This document shows, in pieces, positions 47,191-56,953 of a DNA stretch of 64,000 nucleotides. Origin of the DNA: Rhipicephalus microplus (lineage: Eukaryota > Arthropoda > Arachnida > Ixodida > Ixodidae); assembly GCF_043290135.1 (NCBI RefSeq), contig NC_134703.1, positions 116,305,005 to 116,369,004 of the forward strand, read 5' to 3'. A program made the position numbers and the translations under genes. Each line of letters opens with the position of its first letter. The first letter of the stretch is position 1. The notes beneath the pieces were generated by a model. It was not told the origin of the DNA. It did not search any database and saw only the letters and a list, made by a program, of their open reading frames with translations.

Positions 47191-48840
47191 ACAGATTGGT
47201 CTGAGTTCAGGAAACGAGATCCTCCACCCGACTCTGTACCGGACTCAATAGGGGCATGGTCGGGGTACATAAAGTCGGTACATGCAATCACTACGAAGAA
47301 AATAGCCAGAACCGTACAGACGTTAGCAGGAGACAGCCGTCTGCTACACCTATGGGAGAGCAGGCGCAGCCCACTAAAGCGTTGGAAACGTCAACGCCTG
47401 AATAGGACACTACTGCGTAGGATCACTGCTCTTGTAGTGGAAGCAAACGACTATGCCAGCAAATTGGCTACCGAGGGATGGGTCAAGTTCTGCAGTTCGC
47501 TTCAGAACACACTGAGCACCGCGAAGACTTGGTTCATCCTAAGATATATTCTTAATCCAGACAAGTCCATATCCACAACAAGCAGAACACTGCAGAAAAT
47601 CGCAGAAAGATTTCCAGGCACGGACGACGACCTCGTGAAAGCCCTCAAGGAGAGATATATTGGCGATAGTCCACCAAGTAATTCGGCTAATCACATGAGT
47701 TACAGCGGAGCTAGAAATGAGAAACTAGACGAGCCGATAAGAAAGGAGGAGGTCTGCGGCAGCCCAGGCAGCCAAGAGGAACGTAGCCCCTGGTGAAGAC
47801 CAAATTACAAATGTGATGATAAGAAACCTTAGCGACAAAGCCATCAAAGGCCTGACAACACAATTCAATGAACACTATTGGCCCAAAGGAAAGGCCCTGC
47901 AGAATGGAAAACCGTCAAAATTATCACCATTCCAAAACCCGGAAAAAAGCGCTCCCTGGAGGCACTCAGACCTATATCACTTACGTCATGTAAGGGGAAG
48001 CTTTTCGAACGGGTCGTTCACACCAGACTTCAGAATTTCATAGAGGACAGCGGGGCTGTTTCCGGCCACCATGCTGGGCTTCCGCAGTGGTCTCTCAACA
48101 CAGGACGCTTTCCTCCTGATACAAGAAAAGGTCCTCAAAGGCGTTCTCAATGGTGGAGAGCATTTTCTGCTTGCTCTAGACTTAAAGGGAACTTTTGACA
48201 ATATCTCTCATGAGCTATACTCTACGAGCTAAATATAATTAGTTGCGGGGAAAAGATATATAACTATATAAAGAATTTTGTCTCACCGATCGGGAGGCGA
48301 CAATCGGTATCTCAAGCGTTAGCTCTGAGCCATTCCGAATGCCAAACAAGGGAACGCCTCAAGTAGACCTAATATGTCCTCTGTTTTTTAATATCGCCAT
48401 GCGTCGACTCGCTCGGGCCCTAGCTAGGTTATATCCTCTACGCGGACGACATTACTCTGTGGGCCACACGGAGGTCCCTGGCGAGCAAAGAGCAGACTCT
48501 GCAAGAGGCAGCACTGGCTGTCGAAAACTTTGCCAGAACCAGTGGTCTCAGCTGCGCACCCGAAAAATTGGAGGTGATTAGAATACATAGCAAACGCTAC
48601 AAAAGTAATGGAAACATAGAAATTGAAATTGAAAAGCAGAAAATAAAGAAGTCACTGTCGCCCGGATCCTGGGTTTCTGGGTTAAAAGCAATGATAGGGC
48701 AAATCACACTATCTGTCTTCTTAAATCGGCAACTAGACAAGTGGCTAGGATGATTCAGACGATCCCCTTCCACAAAAAAGCATAAAAAAAGTGATACTGT
48801 CTGTTTAGTGCAGGCGCTCGTAATGAGCAAATTGACATAA
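47191..48840 (+). pseudogene. LINE ORF2 middle: reverse transcriptase (frame-shifted)
   Basis: After a linker (about 47,390-47,790, with NDYASKLATEGWVKFC), RT motifs appear in several frames. ITIPKPGKKRSLEALRPISL lies near 47,920-47,990, then MLGFRSGLSTQDAFL, and ALDLKGTFDNISH (48173-48210; first catalytic Asp kept). GTPQVDLICPLFFN (48345; usual G replaced by V) and GYILYADDITLW with intact YADD at 48439-48450 follow. At least four frame breaks exist, including near 47,790, 47,900, 48,050 and 48,430. The catalytic residues survive but the polyprotein does not. Confidence 0.85.
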
Positions 48841-49975
48841 GGCTTGCCTTGTCACACGCTGAACAAGAGCGAGGAACAGCAAGTATATTCTATCATCAGA
48901 GGGGCTTACAAGGCAGCATTAGGTTTACTGATAAGCACTCCGACGCAGAGGCTTCTCGAGATCAGCCTGCATAACACGCACGCTGAACTGAAAGCAGCAA
49001 CATTGATCTCTCAGCGCAACCGCCTCAGCCAGACGGAGTCGGGAAGAGAGATACTGATAAGGGTGGGTATACCACCGCAACTCCTAAACTTCGGCGAGGA
49101 GCTGGTAGACGTAACAGACCCAGTCCGACGGCATATTTCCATCACCTTTATCCCCAGGAACATGACCAAGGAGCGGCATCACTAAAGTTGAGAGGAGCGT
49201 GTAAAACGGGTCAGAAAATTAGTCAGAGGCAATGAGAACGTGCTATACGTTGACGCTTCCAGGTATAACTGGAAGCGCTGCGTCGTCACAATGGTAAGCA
49301 GCGACACGAGAAGCATAGCGTCAAGCGCATCCTGTACACTACATCGATCACCAAGGCCGAGTGTTTCGCCATCGCATTGGCGATTAAAAGTCGAAGCGCA
49401 ACGACGGCCAGACGTACATCACCATACTCTCAGATGCGCAAGAGGCGTGCCGGCTATTCACGGAAGGCCGCCTCCCAAACATTTGCAAATTTTTAAACAG
49501 TGAATTGAGCAACACCTACAGGTTGGTCTGGTGCCCTGGACATGCAGGCCTAGAGGGTAACGAGAGGGCGGACGCTCTAGCTCGAGCGCTCACTAACCGA
49601 GCGGAGCAGCAGCCTTTCTCGCTGTTACCACTACCCAGCAACGACGGCTTTCGTGAGGAGGAGGAAAACGACCCCGCTTGAATGGCTCCGCAAGAGCTTT
49701 TTGCTCACCAGCGATGCACACGGCAGAAATATGGTGCCCCCCACAAATCTCTTAAAGCGGAAGACGCCATAGACCTCCGTAAAATTCAAGCGGGACTTTA
49801 TCCAAATTTATTACGACTGCACAAAATTCATCCAACTTTGTATGGGCGCGATTGTCCGTGGTGTCGCGACTCACCACCGAACCTTTACCATATCTCGTGG
49901 AGTTGTGCTGAACGGCCAAATGAACTCTATCGCTTACAGCGTATATATAGAATGGAAAACTCTTTGGAGCAATAG
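48841..49975 (+). pseudogene. LINE ORF2 end: RNase H and C-terminal CCHC motif
   Basis: HTLNKSEEQQVYSIIRGAYK (48850) is the post-RT linker. LYVDAS at 49240 is the first RNase H aspartate motif. LVWCPGHAGLEGNERADALA (about 49528-49587) holds the final His/Asp motif. The C-terminal stretch (49682-49975) has LRKIQAGLYPNLLRLHKIHP and CPWCRDSPPNLYHISWSC, a cysteine/histidine motif typical of I-like ORF2 ends. RNase H would remove the RNA strand after first-strand synthesis. Frame shifts near 49,300, 49,430 and 49,680 disrupt it. Confidence 0.85.
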
Positions 49976-50155
49976 GAGGTACTCCTCGCTAGCTCGGATC
50001 CGGAGGTGCAACTAGCACTCCTGGACCACGTCTGGCAGGCGGCGCAAGCCAGTGGAGCCTTAGACATGGGGCCCCACCCATCTAGCTCCTAAACCCCTTC
50101 TTTTTTTTTCAACCGAATAAAGTTTCTCTCTCTCTCTCTCTGTCTCTCTCTCTCT
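49976..50155 (+). other. LINE 3' untranslated region and TC-rich tail
   Basis: After the ORF2 remnants, a T-run (50099-50109), AATAAA (50116-50121) and a (TC)n tail lead straight into the right TSD. A simple-repeat tail instead of poly(A) is common in I-like elements. It matches the end of the fragment at 24.6 kb. Confidence 0.85.
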
Positions 50156-50168
50156 CTTAAAATTGTTC
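50156..50168. repeat. Right 13 bp target-site duplication of the I-like LINE
   Basis: Exact second copy of CTTAAAATTGTTC (43004-43016), directly after the TC tail. Confidence 0.92.
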
Positions 50169-50700
50169 CCTGTTGCTCAAGTTTGATGCCGTTCAATTGA
50201 AGAAAAAACCCGGCGTACCAATTAGTTCGTACAAAAGTTGTGAATGTGACACTTTGTCACAAGCCTTGCAAACGTCAAGAAACCGCATAACAACTTGGCC
50301 ACTGTTACCAAGAACCACAAATATTTCATGTAGGGTTGTTACGAACGGTGTTATTGTTGACATACCTGCTCAGAACTCCTTTAGATGAGGCGACAACATG
50401 TGTTTCTCGCTGAGCTATGCTCTAATTTTTCTGGAACAATATGCTCCAACGTGTTACAAGAGGGTGAAGTAATAGATACGAGCCCGTAATTCGTAAGCAG
50501 TGGTTTATCCCCTTTTTTATTGGAACTTCTCACGCTTTATTTCGATCATTTGGTACTTCTGAAGTATTCAAAGAAACTTGGAATATTTTCCCTGAAAGCA
50601 CGCATAGCTGACTAGCAAAACGCTTTAGAAAGCCATTAGAAGGGCCATCTGGGCCAGAGCTTTTTTTTATCTCTTAATTTTTCAACACGGACAGAGCACC
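50169..50700 (-). pseudogene. Reverse transcriptase N-terminal/palm region of the old LINE (decayed)
   Basis: The minus strand contains NYGLVSITSPSCNTLEHIV (NYRPVSLTS...K..E.I block, about 50,440-50,490) and FLDVCKACDKVSHSQLLYEL (about 50,230-50,300), the LDFSKAFDKV catalytic block. TASNLSNREQF then runs straight into the target site at the junction. The catalytic-block pattern is recognisable but substituted, and multiple stops rule out function. Confidence 0.75.
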
Positions 50701-50959
50701 ATCTGGTGCAATCATTGGCACAGTAACATTATCTATGACATATGTGATATTTGAGCACACCGAATTAATAGTAAGGACACTGTAAAAAAACGTCGTGGGA
50801 GCAGTTGGTAATTTTCTGATCAAAAGTGTTGTCCGATAAGCATAAAGTTTAAGACAGCGTTTGCACGAGTTAATTCACAACAAGCTGCTCTAGATGCAGT
50901 ACACACATTATGTCTAACACAAAATCACCATAATCACACTCTCTATACAAGCCTACTTT

Positions 50960-51350
50960 AATCCATGCTAGGTAGGTCGAAATCCCCCATCATAATTATG
51001 TTTTCAGAATCAAGTTAGAGCAGTTTGTCGTACAACATGACAAGAAAAGATAAATTAATATCACCGGCCTGTTATACATCACACTATAAATGAAAAAAAA
51101 AAACATTCAAGAAGACGCGTACAAATGAGGATTTATGATCGGTAAATTGAAACATAACTTTCATAGTAATGTATTATTTGGCAATTATAGCCACACCTCT
51201 ACCTCACGATGCAAGATCACGCCTAAATATCTTAAATCTGGGAGGAATAATCTCGTCATCCTAAATTCGTCGTGCAGCGAAGTTTGAGTTATAATTGTCA
51301 ACTGAGGACTCTAGGACAAAACCGTGTTTCAATTTCTATCTATCTTATTT
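50960..51350 (-). pseudogene. Endonuclease region of the old LINE (decayed)
   Basis: The minus strand reads DDEIIPPRFKIFRRDL followed by GRGVAI (about 51,190-51,280), matching the D.EI...Y.I.R.DR..GGGVAI block of LINE endonucleases. MGDFDLPSMD near 50,965-51,000 is the GDFN.P..DW motif. Stops lie between and within them. Confidence 0.65.
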
Positions 51351-51480
51351 ACTTCTTTCATTCAAAGAAAAGATGAGCGACTCAGGTAATAGTGATTGTT
51401 TTAGCTGTAAAACTTGCAGACACAGCACGTATTAGTCCCATCGTCTCACATATAGTACCGGCTATCAATGCGTAGTCTTT

Positions 51481-51659
51481 CGTCTATCAATGTCACTTAT
51501 CTTGCGAAAGAAGTTGGTAGGATCGCTTACGTTGATATCTTATTTTGGAAGCTATCATATTTAATTTTAAATTAATATATTAAACTAATGCGCGAAAAAA
51601 TCAGCTGCGCTAAGAAACAATTCAGGCACACGGTGTAACATAGGGAACCCCTTCTTTGT
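51481..51659. other. Unassigned AT-rich DNA
   Basis: Nothing recognised. It may include the decayed 5' end of the old LINE. Confidence 0.35.
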
Positions 51660-52010
51660 GCTACAGTGGTGCCGTTTTCTATCTGTTCTGTTCCTCCTCA
51701 CACTCAAATCTCCTTTTCACCCCCTTGCCTTAACACATTATACACGACTGTGCTATGCTTTAGCCTCCCTTCCTTGTCTTCTTCGTCATTGTCATAGATC
51801 TCCTTCCTTTCCCACACCTAGCTACAGTATGCCATACAGGGCTGTGCTATGCTTTGCTTTCTCTGTTATCCTTTCCCGCCTCAACACCCACATATATCTC
51901 CTCATCACCATCAAATAACTCTCCCAAGCCTTGCTATGCTTTATTATACGTTCTTATGGTATGCGCATACCCTACCTTCCTCTTTTCCCGTCTTTTCACG
52001 CTTATACGAT
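51660..52010. repeat. Degenerate pyrimidine-rich tandem repeat, period about 90 bp
   Basis: TGTGCTATGCTTTAGC (51750), TGTGCTATGCTTTGC (51843) and TTGCTATGCTTTATTA (51932) mark three units. Each is followed by a CCTTCCTT/CTTTCCC-rich stretch. Spacing is 93 and 88 bases. Confidence 0.7.
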
Positions 52011-52020
52011 TCCTCATCAG

Positions 52021-52140
52021 CTGACGATAGTTATATCGCGAGAACAGAATGATGACACAGAGACACGAAGGACACGATCCTTCGATGTCCTTCTTGTCTC
52101 TTTGTCGTCGTTCTGTTCTCGCGCTATAACTATTGTCATG
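52021..52140. repeat. Fold-back, about 50 bp arms and 11-base loop
   Basis: The left arm (52023-52075: GACGATAGTTATATCGCGAG, then AACAGAATGATGACACAGAG) pairs with the right arm (52087-52137) at roughly 90%. It would form a long hairpin. It shares the ACAGAGACA vocabulary with the fold-back at 33.54 kb. The loop (GATCCTTCGAT) is almost self-complementary. Confidence 0.85.
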
Positions 52141-52635
52141 TAATACCTACTAGCCCAAGCTGCCACACTTCCTCCTGACCGTTTATTATATCTACTACAC
52201 CAGATTCCAGGTTCGAGATTCGACGTAAAAAAAGGTTGATAGTCATATCCCCGATGAACATGATTACCAATTAAAAACAAGTAACAATATTTGAAACAAT
52301 ACTGAGAGCAGTAAAAAGAGTGCGATGCGAACGGAAGTCGAACTTCAATGGCACTGCGCCACGAAATACACATGATAGCGCTGTCTAACAAACTGTTCAA
52401 ACAGCAAAATATATTTTTTCTAAAAAGAAGAATAACAATTGCGACTCCTTGAGAGTAGTAACGTCAATGTTAATGCATTAGCTTCAAAAAGAAAAAGTAA
52501 AAAAAAATGGGAGTTTCAAATGACGATATGCGGCCCTACCACATCCCCAACTGCGTGTCAGCTTGATACGCCACCAGAACAGCTGGACGGTGGCATGTAA
52601 TACGACAACAAATTTACGGCAACTGGCGAACTCAA
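52141..52635. other. Unassigned DNA
   Basis: Nothing recognised between the fold-back and the second minisatellite element. Confidence 0.4.
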
Positions 52636-53400
52636 CTTTAGGGGCGAAGCTCCTTAAAGCGGCACCCATTCGCACTTCGTCGTAGTCATAGTGTGTAAGC
52701 AGTCTTATGTTTTAACCTGCAAGGTGGTGCCGGTGGGAGATTTCTCCTGTGCGTTGTTGAACAATAAAAAATTCGCAACGTGTGCGTTAACTAAAAGCCG
52801 AATTCTCCTGTCTCTCATTCCCCATTAGCAGCCTTTGGCATGCACATTGAGCACTATCTGACAAGAAAGGGTTGCTACGTTATACTCGCTGGTCGTGACC
52901 TCTTTGGTTTTAGACAGGTTTAGCGAGCGTTGGGCCGCAGTGCCATGAATACAATGAACTAGTATACACCATGAACTCGAGGTGGTTAAAGGTGGGAAGT
53001 AGACACAAAGCGCAAGCCGTAAGATAGTGCGCGTGTGCCACCTCTCATTTAGTCCTTAGAGTGTCCGCTGGATAGTGGTGCTTCCATATCCGGAATATAT
53101 GATGAAAAGATATGAGATGTTAGTACTTGGAGTGTTGACTAGATGGGCGAACGGACACACAGACAGATGCATGGACAGACGCATGGATAGCTGCACGGAT
53201 GGATGGACGCATGGACGTACGCTGGGGCGGATACATGGACGAACGCAGCGACGGACACATGGATGGATGTGCGGACGCACGAACAGACGCACGCACGGAC
53301 GGGCGGATGGACGCATAGACGAATGGAAACAAGAACTAATGGACGAACGGTTGCTTCACCCCACTCTCCATTCACCGCGTGGATAAGCTGCCTTTTTTTT
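52636..53400 (-). mobile_element. Minisatellite-bearing non-autonomous element, copy 2 (inverted)
   Basis: The reverse complement of this region matches 43,727-44,760 block by block. It has an A-run plus GGCAGCTTATCCACG, then GTGGGGTGAAGC, the GTCC/ATGC minisatellite (about 53,140-53,345), and a single copy of the 230 bp unit. It continues with the AACTAAAAGCCGAATTCTCC spacer and ends with GGAGCTTCGCCCCTAAA. It has one unit where copy 1 has two, and the spacer lies in the opposite orientation. Recurrence at an unrelated site supports mobility. Confidence 0.8.
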
Positions 53401-54898
53401 ACCATTGCAGTGCGGTGGCGGGTCCCGTCCCCGCAGTCATTGCTTTACGGTGATGGCGTTCCCGCTATAGCTGCATCGCAATTATGACGGGCCTCCTCAC
53501 TGTTATAATTTACGAGCTTCGACGAGTGATTTTTGAGCTTCTGCCAAATTTTTCGAGAGAAAACAAAGCCATATTTAGCTGACTTTGAGAATTCATTGTG
53601 AATTCCTCGCCGCATGCTCCGCTATTGTACTCGGCTCGTGTTTTCTCAGGAGCCTCGACTACCAATCAGAGGTGTTTTCGGACCATGCTGAAAAAGTGCT
53701 GCGGGGCCTCTTTAGGGAACGCTGAGAATCTCCGAGAGTGCACTACTAAAACTTTTAGAGTGAGCTTTGTGACGCTGTGTGAATAAAGTATACGGCATAT
53801 ACCTACGTGTACGTGCCAGTCTCTATGACAGCAACTTGATTTGAGAGGCTTGTGGCATAGCATCGACTTAAGTGTTTACGAGGCAGAACAGCAGTCAAAA
53901 CACATCATTTTCAATTTCCAGAGGTAAGCAAACATTTTTGTAATTATAGCAGCAAAATGGAACACGGCACAGATATCAGGTGAAGTATTAACAAAGAGGA
54001 GCAGTAACGAGAGGCGTTGCAATAAGTTCGTTATGAACTTTCCTGATGCCTAGATAGGGCAGTATGAAGACGCAGTGCTGCTTCGTTAGCGGGTGACAAA
54101 GCCGCACCGGAAAACGTAAAATAGCGCTCAATAGGTTTAAAAAAGCAGTACCGGGCCTTGACGTTTTTGGCGTCATCCAGTTTGAAATAGCACGAGAAGA
54201 TGTCTTAGGTGAGTAGTTGGCATCTATGCAGAAATTGCAAGTGAATATCACTTTTATCTTCAGAAGATCACCTCAATATATTTGTGGGTGTGACTTGGTT
54301 AGCGGGAATCTAATACAATATGTGGTAGCCCAAGCACTAGTGAGCGTATGACCCATGCATCGTGATAACAACCAAAAGCGATTGCATATGCTGAAGCCCT
54401 CGGCCCAGTGCTCTAAAACTCTGTTGTGAGATACCTCATACACGCTTTTCTTAGAATTATATGCTACTCAATTGCATGGTCTAGTTGCTTTAAGAGCTTC
54501 TTTGCCTTCAGGTATGTCGGGCTTTCGCTTTCAAACTTTTGTTGTTCTTGCTACTAGGAGCAAACTGCAACCTGGCTGATGTGTAGTGTAATATTCGGCC
54601 GTAGTTAATTATTGCAATATCAATTTCACGGACACTCTCGGCTCGTTTTTGCCATCGGCGTTGCCGTAGGTTGCCGCTGTCATGCCCCGTATATGTATAG
54701 GTATTTATATACATGAAAAAGCAACAAAGAAAAATAATTAGGAATATGTTTTCCAGCGCACGCAATCTAAGGTCAGACCTCTCGCTTTGGAGCGCACGTC
54801 ATTAGCCACAGAGTCATGAAGACGCACGTCCTGCAACATTCAAACGGCAAGCCATTTACAGACACTAATTACTGCTGGTGGTGCTAATCTCGGGGGAA
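53401..54898. other. Unassigned DNA
   Basis: No supported gene. A minus-strand open frame at 53988-54251 (87 codons) and a plus frame at 53598-53786 have no recognisable domains. Confidence 0.4.
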
Positions 54899-54902
54899 AT
54901 AT
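54899..54902. repeat. 4 bp target-site duplication (left) of Gypsy element
   Basis: ATAT directly precedes the LTR start TGTTACGTGG and recurs at 56950-56953 directly after the other LTR. Four to five bases is the usual duplication size for Gypsy integrases. The low complexity of ATAT lowers its weight. Confidence 0.65.
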
Positions 54903-55043
54903 TGTTACGTGGAAATAACAACAGGCAGTCCGGAGCCACAACACAGCTCACCGACAAGGTTTATTTAGTCCGTCTCAGTGTGAGGCACCTTTTTTGGGTA
55001 TGTCCCACTATGCCCTGTTACAGTGAGCCGAAACCACGTAACA
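54903..55043 (-). repeat. Gypsy 3' LTR (141 bp)
   Basis: It starts TGTTACGTGG and ends CCACGTAACA, the classic TG...CA with short inverted ends. It shares AGTCCGGAGCCACAACACAG, CTCACCG and TATGCCCTGTTACAG with the LTR at 56.81-56.95 kb. It is short for an LTR. The integrase end lies just inside it, so on the coding (minus) strand this is the 3' LTR. Confidence 0.82.
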
Positions 55044-55082
55044 AAATCCCCGGTGGCAAAAGCGCCGACCCGGCGAGCGAGC

Positions 55083-55426
55083 TTACGGGGCCACAGGAGG
55101 AGCAGTGCAGCGATTGAGCCTTGATACGTGGGCGATGTCCCGGGACAGCAGAGAAGAAGTGGTTGATGGATCATCAGGAACAATTTCATATGTAGTGTCG
55201 GTCACTCGTCTAAGCCCGCGGTAGGCCCGTGAAATGGGAGAGAAGTTTCTCTGGAAGGTCTGCATGTCGCGTAGGGGACCAAAGAAGAACGAGGGAGCCT
55301 GTCGGAAAGTGTTCGTCGTGATGCCACTCGTCGTAACGATACTTCTGCGAGTCTTGGGACGCCGTTAATCTGCTGCGGGACAGCTAACGAGCATGATCAG
55401 CTCGAGCAATAGCGTCGCGTGCATTT
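55083..55426 (-). pseudogene. Gypsy integrase C-terminal domain (remnant)
   Basis: On the minus strand STSENARDAIARADHAR and SQDSQKYRYDEWHHDEHF (in part out of frame) lead into FQRNFSPISRAYRGLRRVTD and TTYEIVPDDPST, then AHVSRLNRC. This is the GPY/F-type C-terminal domain of Gypsy integrases, which contacts DNA. The expected GPYRVLRRV is seen as RAYRGLRRV. The catalytic core is absent. Confidence 0.82.
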
Positions 55427-55870
55427 TCAGAGGTAGACTGCGCAGCGGCTCGCAGGAAGGTATCCAACGGAAATGTTGGTCTGCGTCCAAACATAAGGGG
55501 AAATGGCGACTACGCAGCAGGCGAGATGACCTGTGGGATCTTCGAGGGAGGCGAGACAGCGAAGAGCGTGGTGGTCGGTGAGAACTCTAATTGGTTGGCC
55601 GTATAAGCAAGGGTGAACTTTCGCGACTGCCCCCACCAGCGCTAGGCATTCGCGCTCTGTGATAGAATAATTACGCTCCGAGGGGGACAGCAGCCCGATG
55701 GCATAACCTATCACGCGATGCTGCCCATGTTGTCGCTGAGCTAACCCAGCACCTATTCCGTGCCCACCGGCATCGGTGCGGGCATCGGTCGGTGCCGTAG
55801 GCTCGAAGTGAGCCAGAACAGGAGAGGAAGTGAGCGAAGTGGTCAGGTTGGAGAATGCTGCTGCTTGCAA
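55427..55870 (-). pseudogene. Gypsy RNase H, fused by deletion to integrase tail region
   Basis: The 147-codon frame begins AAAFSNLTTSLTSSPVLAHF, followed by DARTDAGGHGIGAGLAQRQ and VIGYAIGLLSPSERNYSITE. It continues with RECLALVGAVAKVHPCLYGQ and VLTDHHALRCLASLEDP. These are the successive RNase H/connection motifs of Gypsy pol (the usual first Asp of DAS is DAR here). After ASLEDPTGHLA it switches to sequence belonging, in another frame, to the part of integrase after the DDE core (an FPLDTF-like block). This is the scar of an internal deletion. Confidence 0.82.
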
Positions 55871-56046
55871 GGGACTCCAGGTAAACGTCTCATCTGGTTT
55901 GAATAAATCTGTTAGGGGCCATCAGCTTCCGCGAAGTTCATGATGAACCGCTGAAAGTAGGAGCAGAGCCCCACAAAGCTGCGGACATCTTTGGCGGTTT
56001 TTGGCACAGGAAAGTCATCCACAGCTCGAACTTTTTCTGAGTCACG

Positions 56047-56616
56047 CTATAGGCCGTAAGCGTCAACAATATGCCAAACAATTGTAGTGCGGCGGCGATC
56101 AAACCGGCACTTGGATGAATTCAGCTGAAGGCCGGCGAGACGGAACACATCATGAATTTTGGACTGTCTCTCAAAGTGCGCTTCAAAAGGGGGAGCAAAC
56201 ACAATCACGTCATCCAGATAACAAAACCACGTAGACCATTTGAATTCATGAAGCAGGGAATCCATCATTCGTTCGAAGGTGGCGGGGGCATTTCATAAGC
56301 AGAAAGACATGACCTTGAATTGGTAGAGGGTATAAGATGTTACAAAAGCCGTCTTCTTTCGGTCCATGGGGTCCACGGCAATTTGCCAATATCCAGAACG
56401 AGTATCAATGAAAGAAAAGTAGGCGGCACGATGAAGACAATCAAGGGCGTCGTCAATTCGTGGCAGAGGATATGCGTCTTTTTTGGTGATGTTATTAAGG
56501 TGGCGATAGTCCACACAAAATCGCAACGATCCGTTCTTCTTTTTAACTAATATTACCGGGGATGCCCAGGGACTGGAGGATGGTTCAATAATGTCCTTCG
56601 CTAGCAACTTGTTCAA
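56047..56616 (-). pseudogene. Gypsy reverse transcriptase (one in-frame break)
   Basis: Two open pieces (56616-56293 and 56268-56047) together cover most of an RT. SSPWASPVILVKKKNGSLRF, then CVDYRHLNNITKKDAYPLPR, and IDTRSGYWQIAVDP (catalytic-block region) are present. YLDDVIVFAP, with the YLDD active site, is at 56209-56220. A stop within the short gap (about 56,296) interrupts an FGLCNAPATF-like motif. The conserved order and catalytic residues identify Gypsy/Ty3-type RT, which copies element RNA in the virus-like particle. Confidence 0.88.
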
Positions 56617-56808
56617 CTCCTTCTGAATGATGCTCCGCTCAAAAGCAGACGCTCTCTAGACACGGCGGTGAACAGAGTTGGCATCACCTGCCTATATGCG
56701 ATGCTGGACAAAGGACGTCTACTTTAGAGGTCAGTCGCCAAATCAAAAATATCCTGGTAGGCCTCGAGAAGACACCGTAGGGCTTCAACTTGCGGAGGCG
56801 GAAAATGA

Positions 56809-56949
56809 GTGGTGATCATGTCTACAGTAAACAGTCCGCAGCCACAACACGGCTCACCGGCAACGTCCACTTCTTCGCTCTCAGCCTCAGGCGCCCGTTT
56901 TGGGAATGCTACACTATGCCCTGTTGCAGTCAGCCGAAATCACGTAACA
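56809..56949 (-). repeat. Gypsy 5' LTR (diverged)
   Basis: It ends CACGTAACA. It matches the other LTR over ACAGTCCGCAGCCACAACAC, GGCTCACCGGCAACG, and CACTATGCCCTGTTGCAGTC. The low-coordinate edge (56809-56825) has lost the terminal bases. Divergence between the two LTRs is appreciable, so insertion was not recent. Confidence 0.78.
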
Positions 56950-56953
56950 ATAT
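56950..56953. repeat. 4 bp target-site duplication (right) of Gypsy element
   Basis: ATAT after the LTR end CACGTAACA, matching 54899-54902. Confidence 0.65.

Larger units (their letters stand above)
43017..50155 (+). mobile_element. I-clade-like LINE, nearly full-length, 7.1 kb, with nested insertion
   Basis: In order: a 5' untranslated region (43017-43667); ORF1 start (43668); a nested minisatellite element (about 43731-44758); the rest of ORF1 (to 46486); ORF2 overlapping it, with APE endonuclease, RT (YADD at 48439-48450), RNase H (about 49.2-49.6 kb) and a C-terminal CCHC motif; then AATAAA at 50116-50121 and a TC-rich tail. A perfect 13 bp TSD flanks it. RNase H plus APE endonuclease and zinc-knuckle ORF1 point to the I clade or a relative. 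ORF2 has several frame breaks, so it is probably dead. Removing the nested element gives about 6.1 kb, typical of full-length LINEs. Confidence 0.9.
50169..51480 (-). mobile_element. CR1/Jockey-like LINE, 5' part (split element)
   Basis: Continuation of the minus-strand LINE at 41,849-43,003. Reading the minus strand from high to low coordinates gives an endonuclease region, then the RT fingers and palm, ending at the TSD. Many stops and frame shifts are present. The 5' boundary is not defined and no TSD for this older element was found. Total preserved length is about 2.5 kb, so it is 5'-truncated or has lost its ORF1. Confidence 0.75.
55044..56808 (-). mobile_element. Internal region of a deleted Gypsy LTR retrotransposon
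   Basis: Between the two LTRs only part of pol remains, read right to left: RT, RNase H, then the C-terminal end of integrase. Gag, protease, and the integrase zinc-binding and DDE core are missing. A complete element would be several kb longer. The deletion between RNase H and the integrase end falls near 55,450-55,530, and another removes everything between the 5' LTR and RT. Open frames also contain stops. A defective retrotransposon copy that could move only in trans. Confidence 0.85.

Noticed and set aside
53056..53487. Similar repeat-rich open frames on both strands
   Set aside because: Same minisatellite in the inverted copy; not coding.
54903..56949. Endogenous virus
   Set aside because: The pol motifs are Gypsy/Ty3-type and no envelope-like frame is present; it is an LTR retrotransposon remnant.
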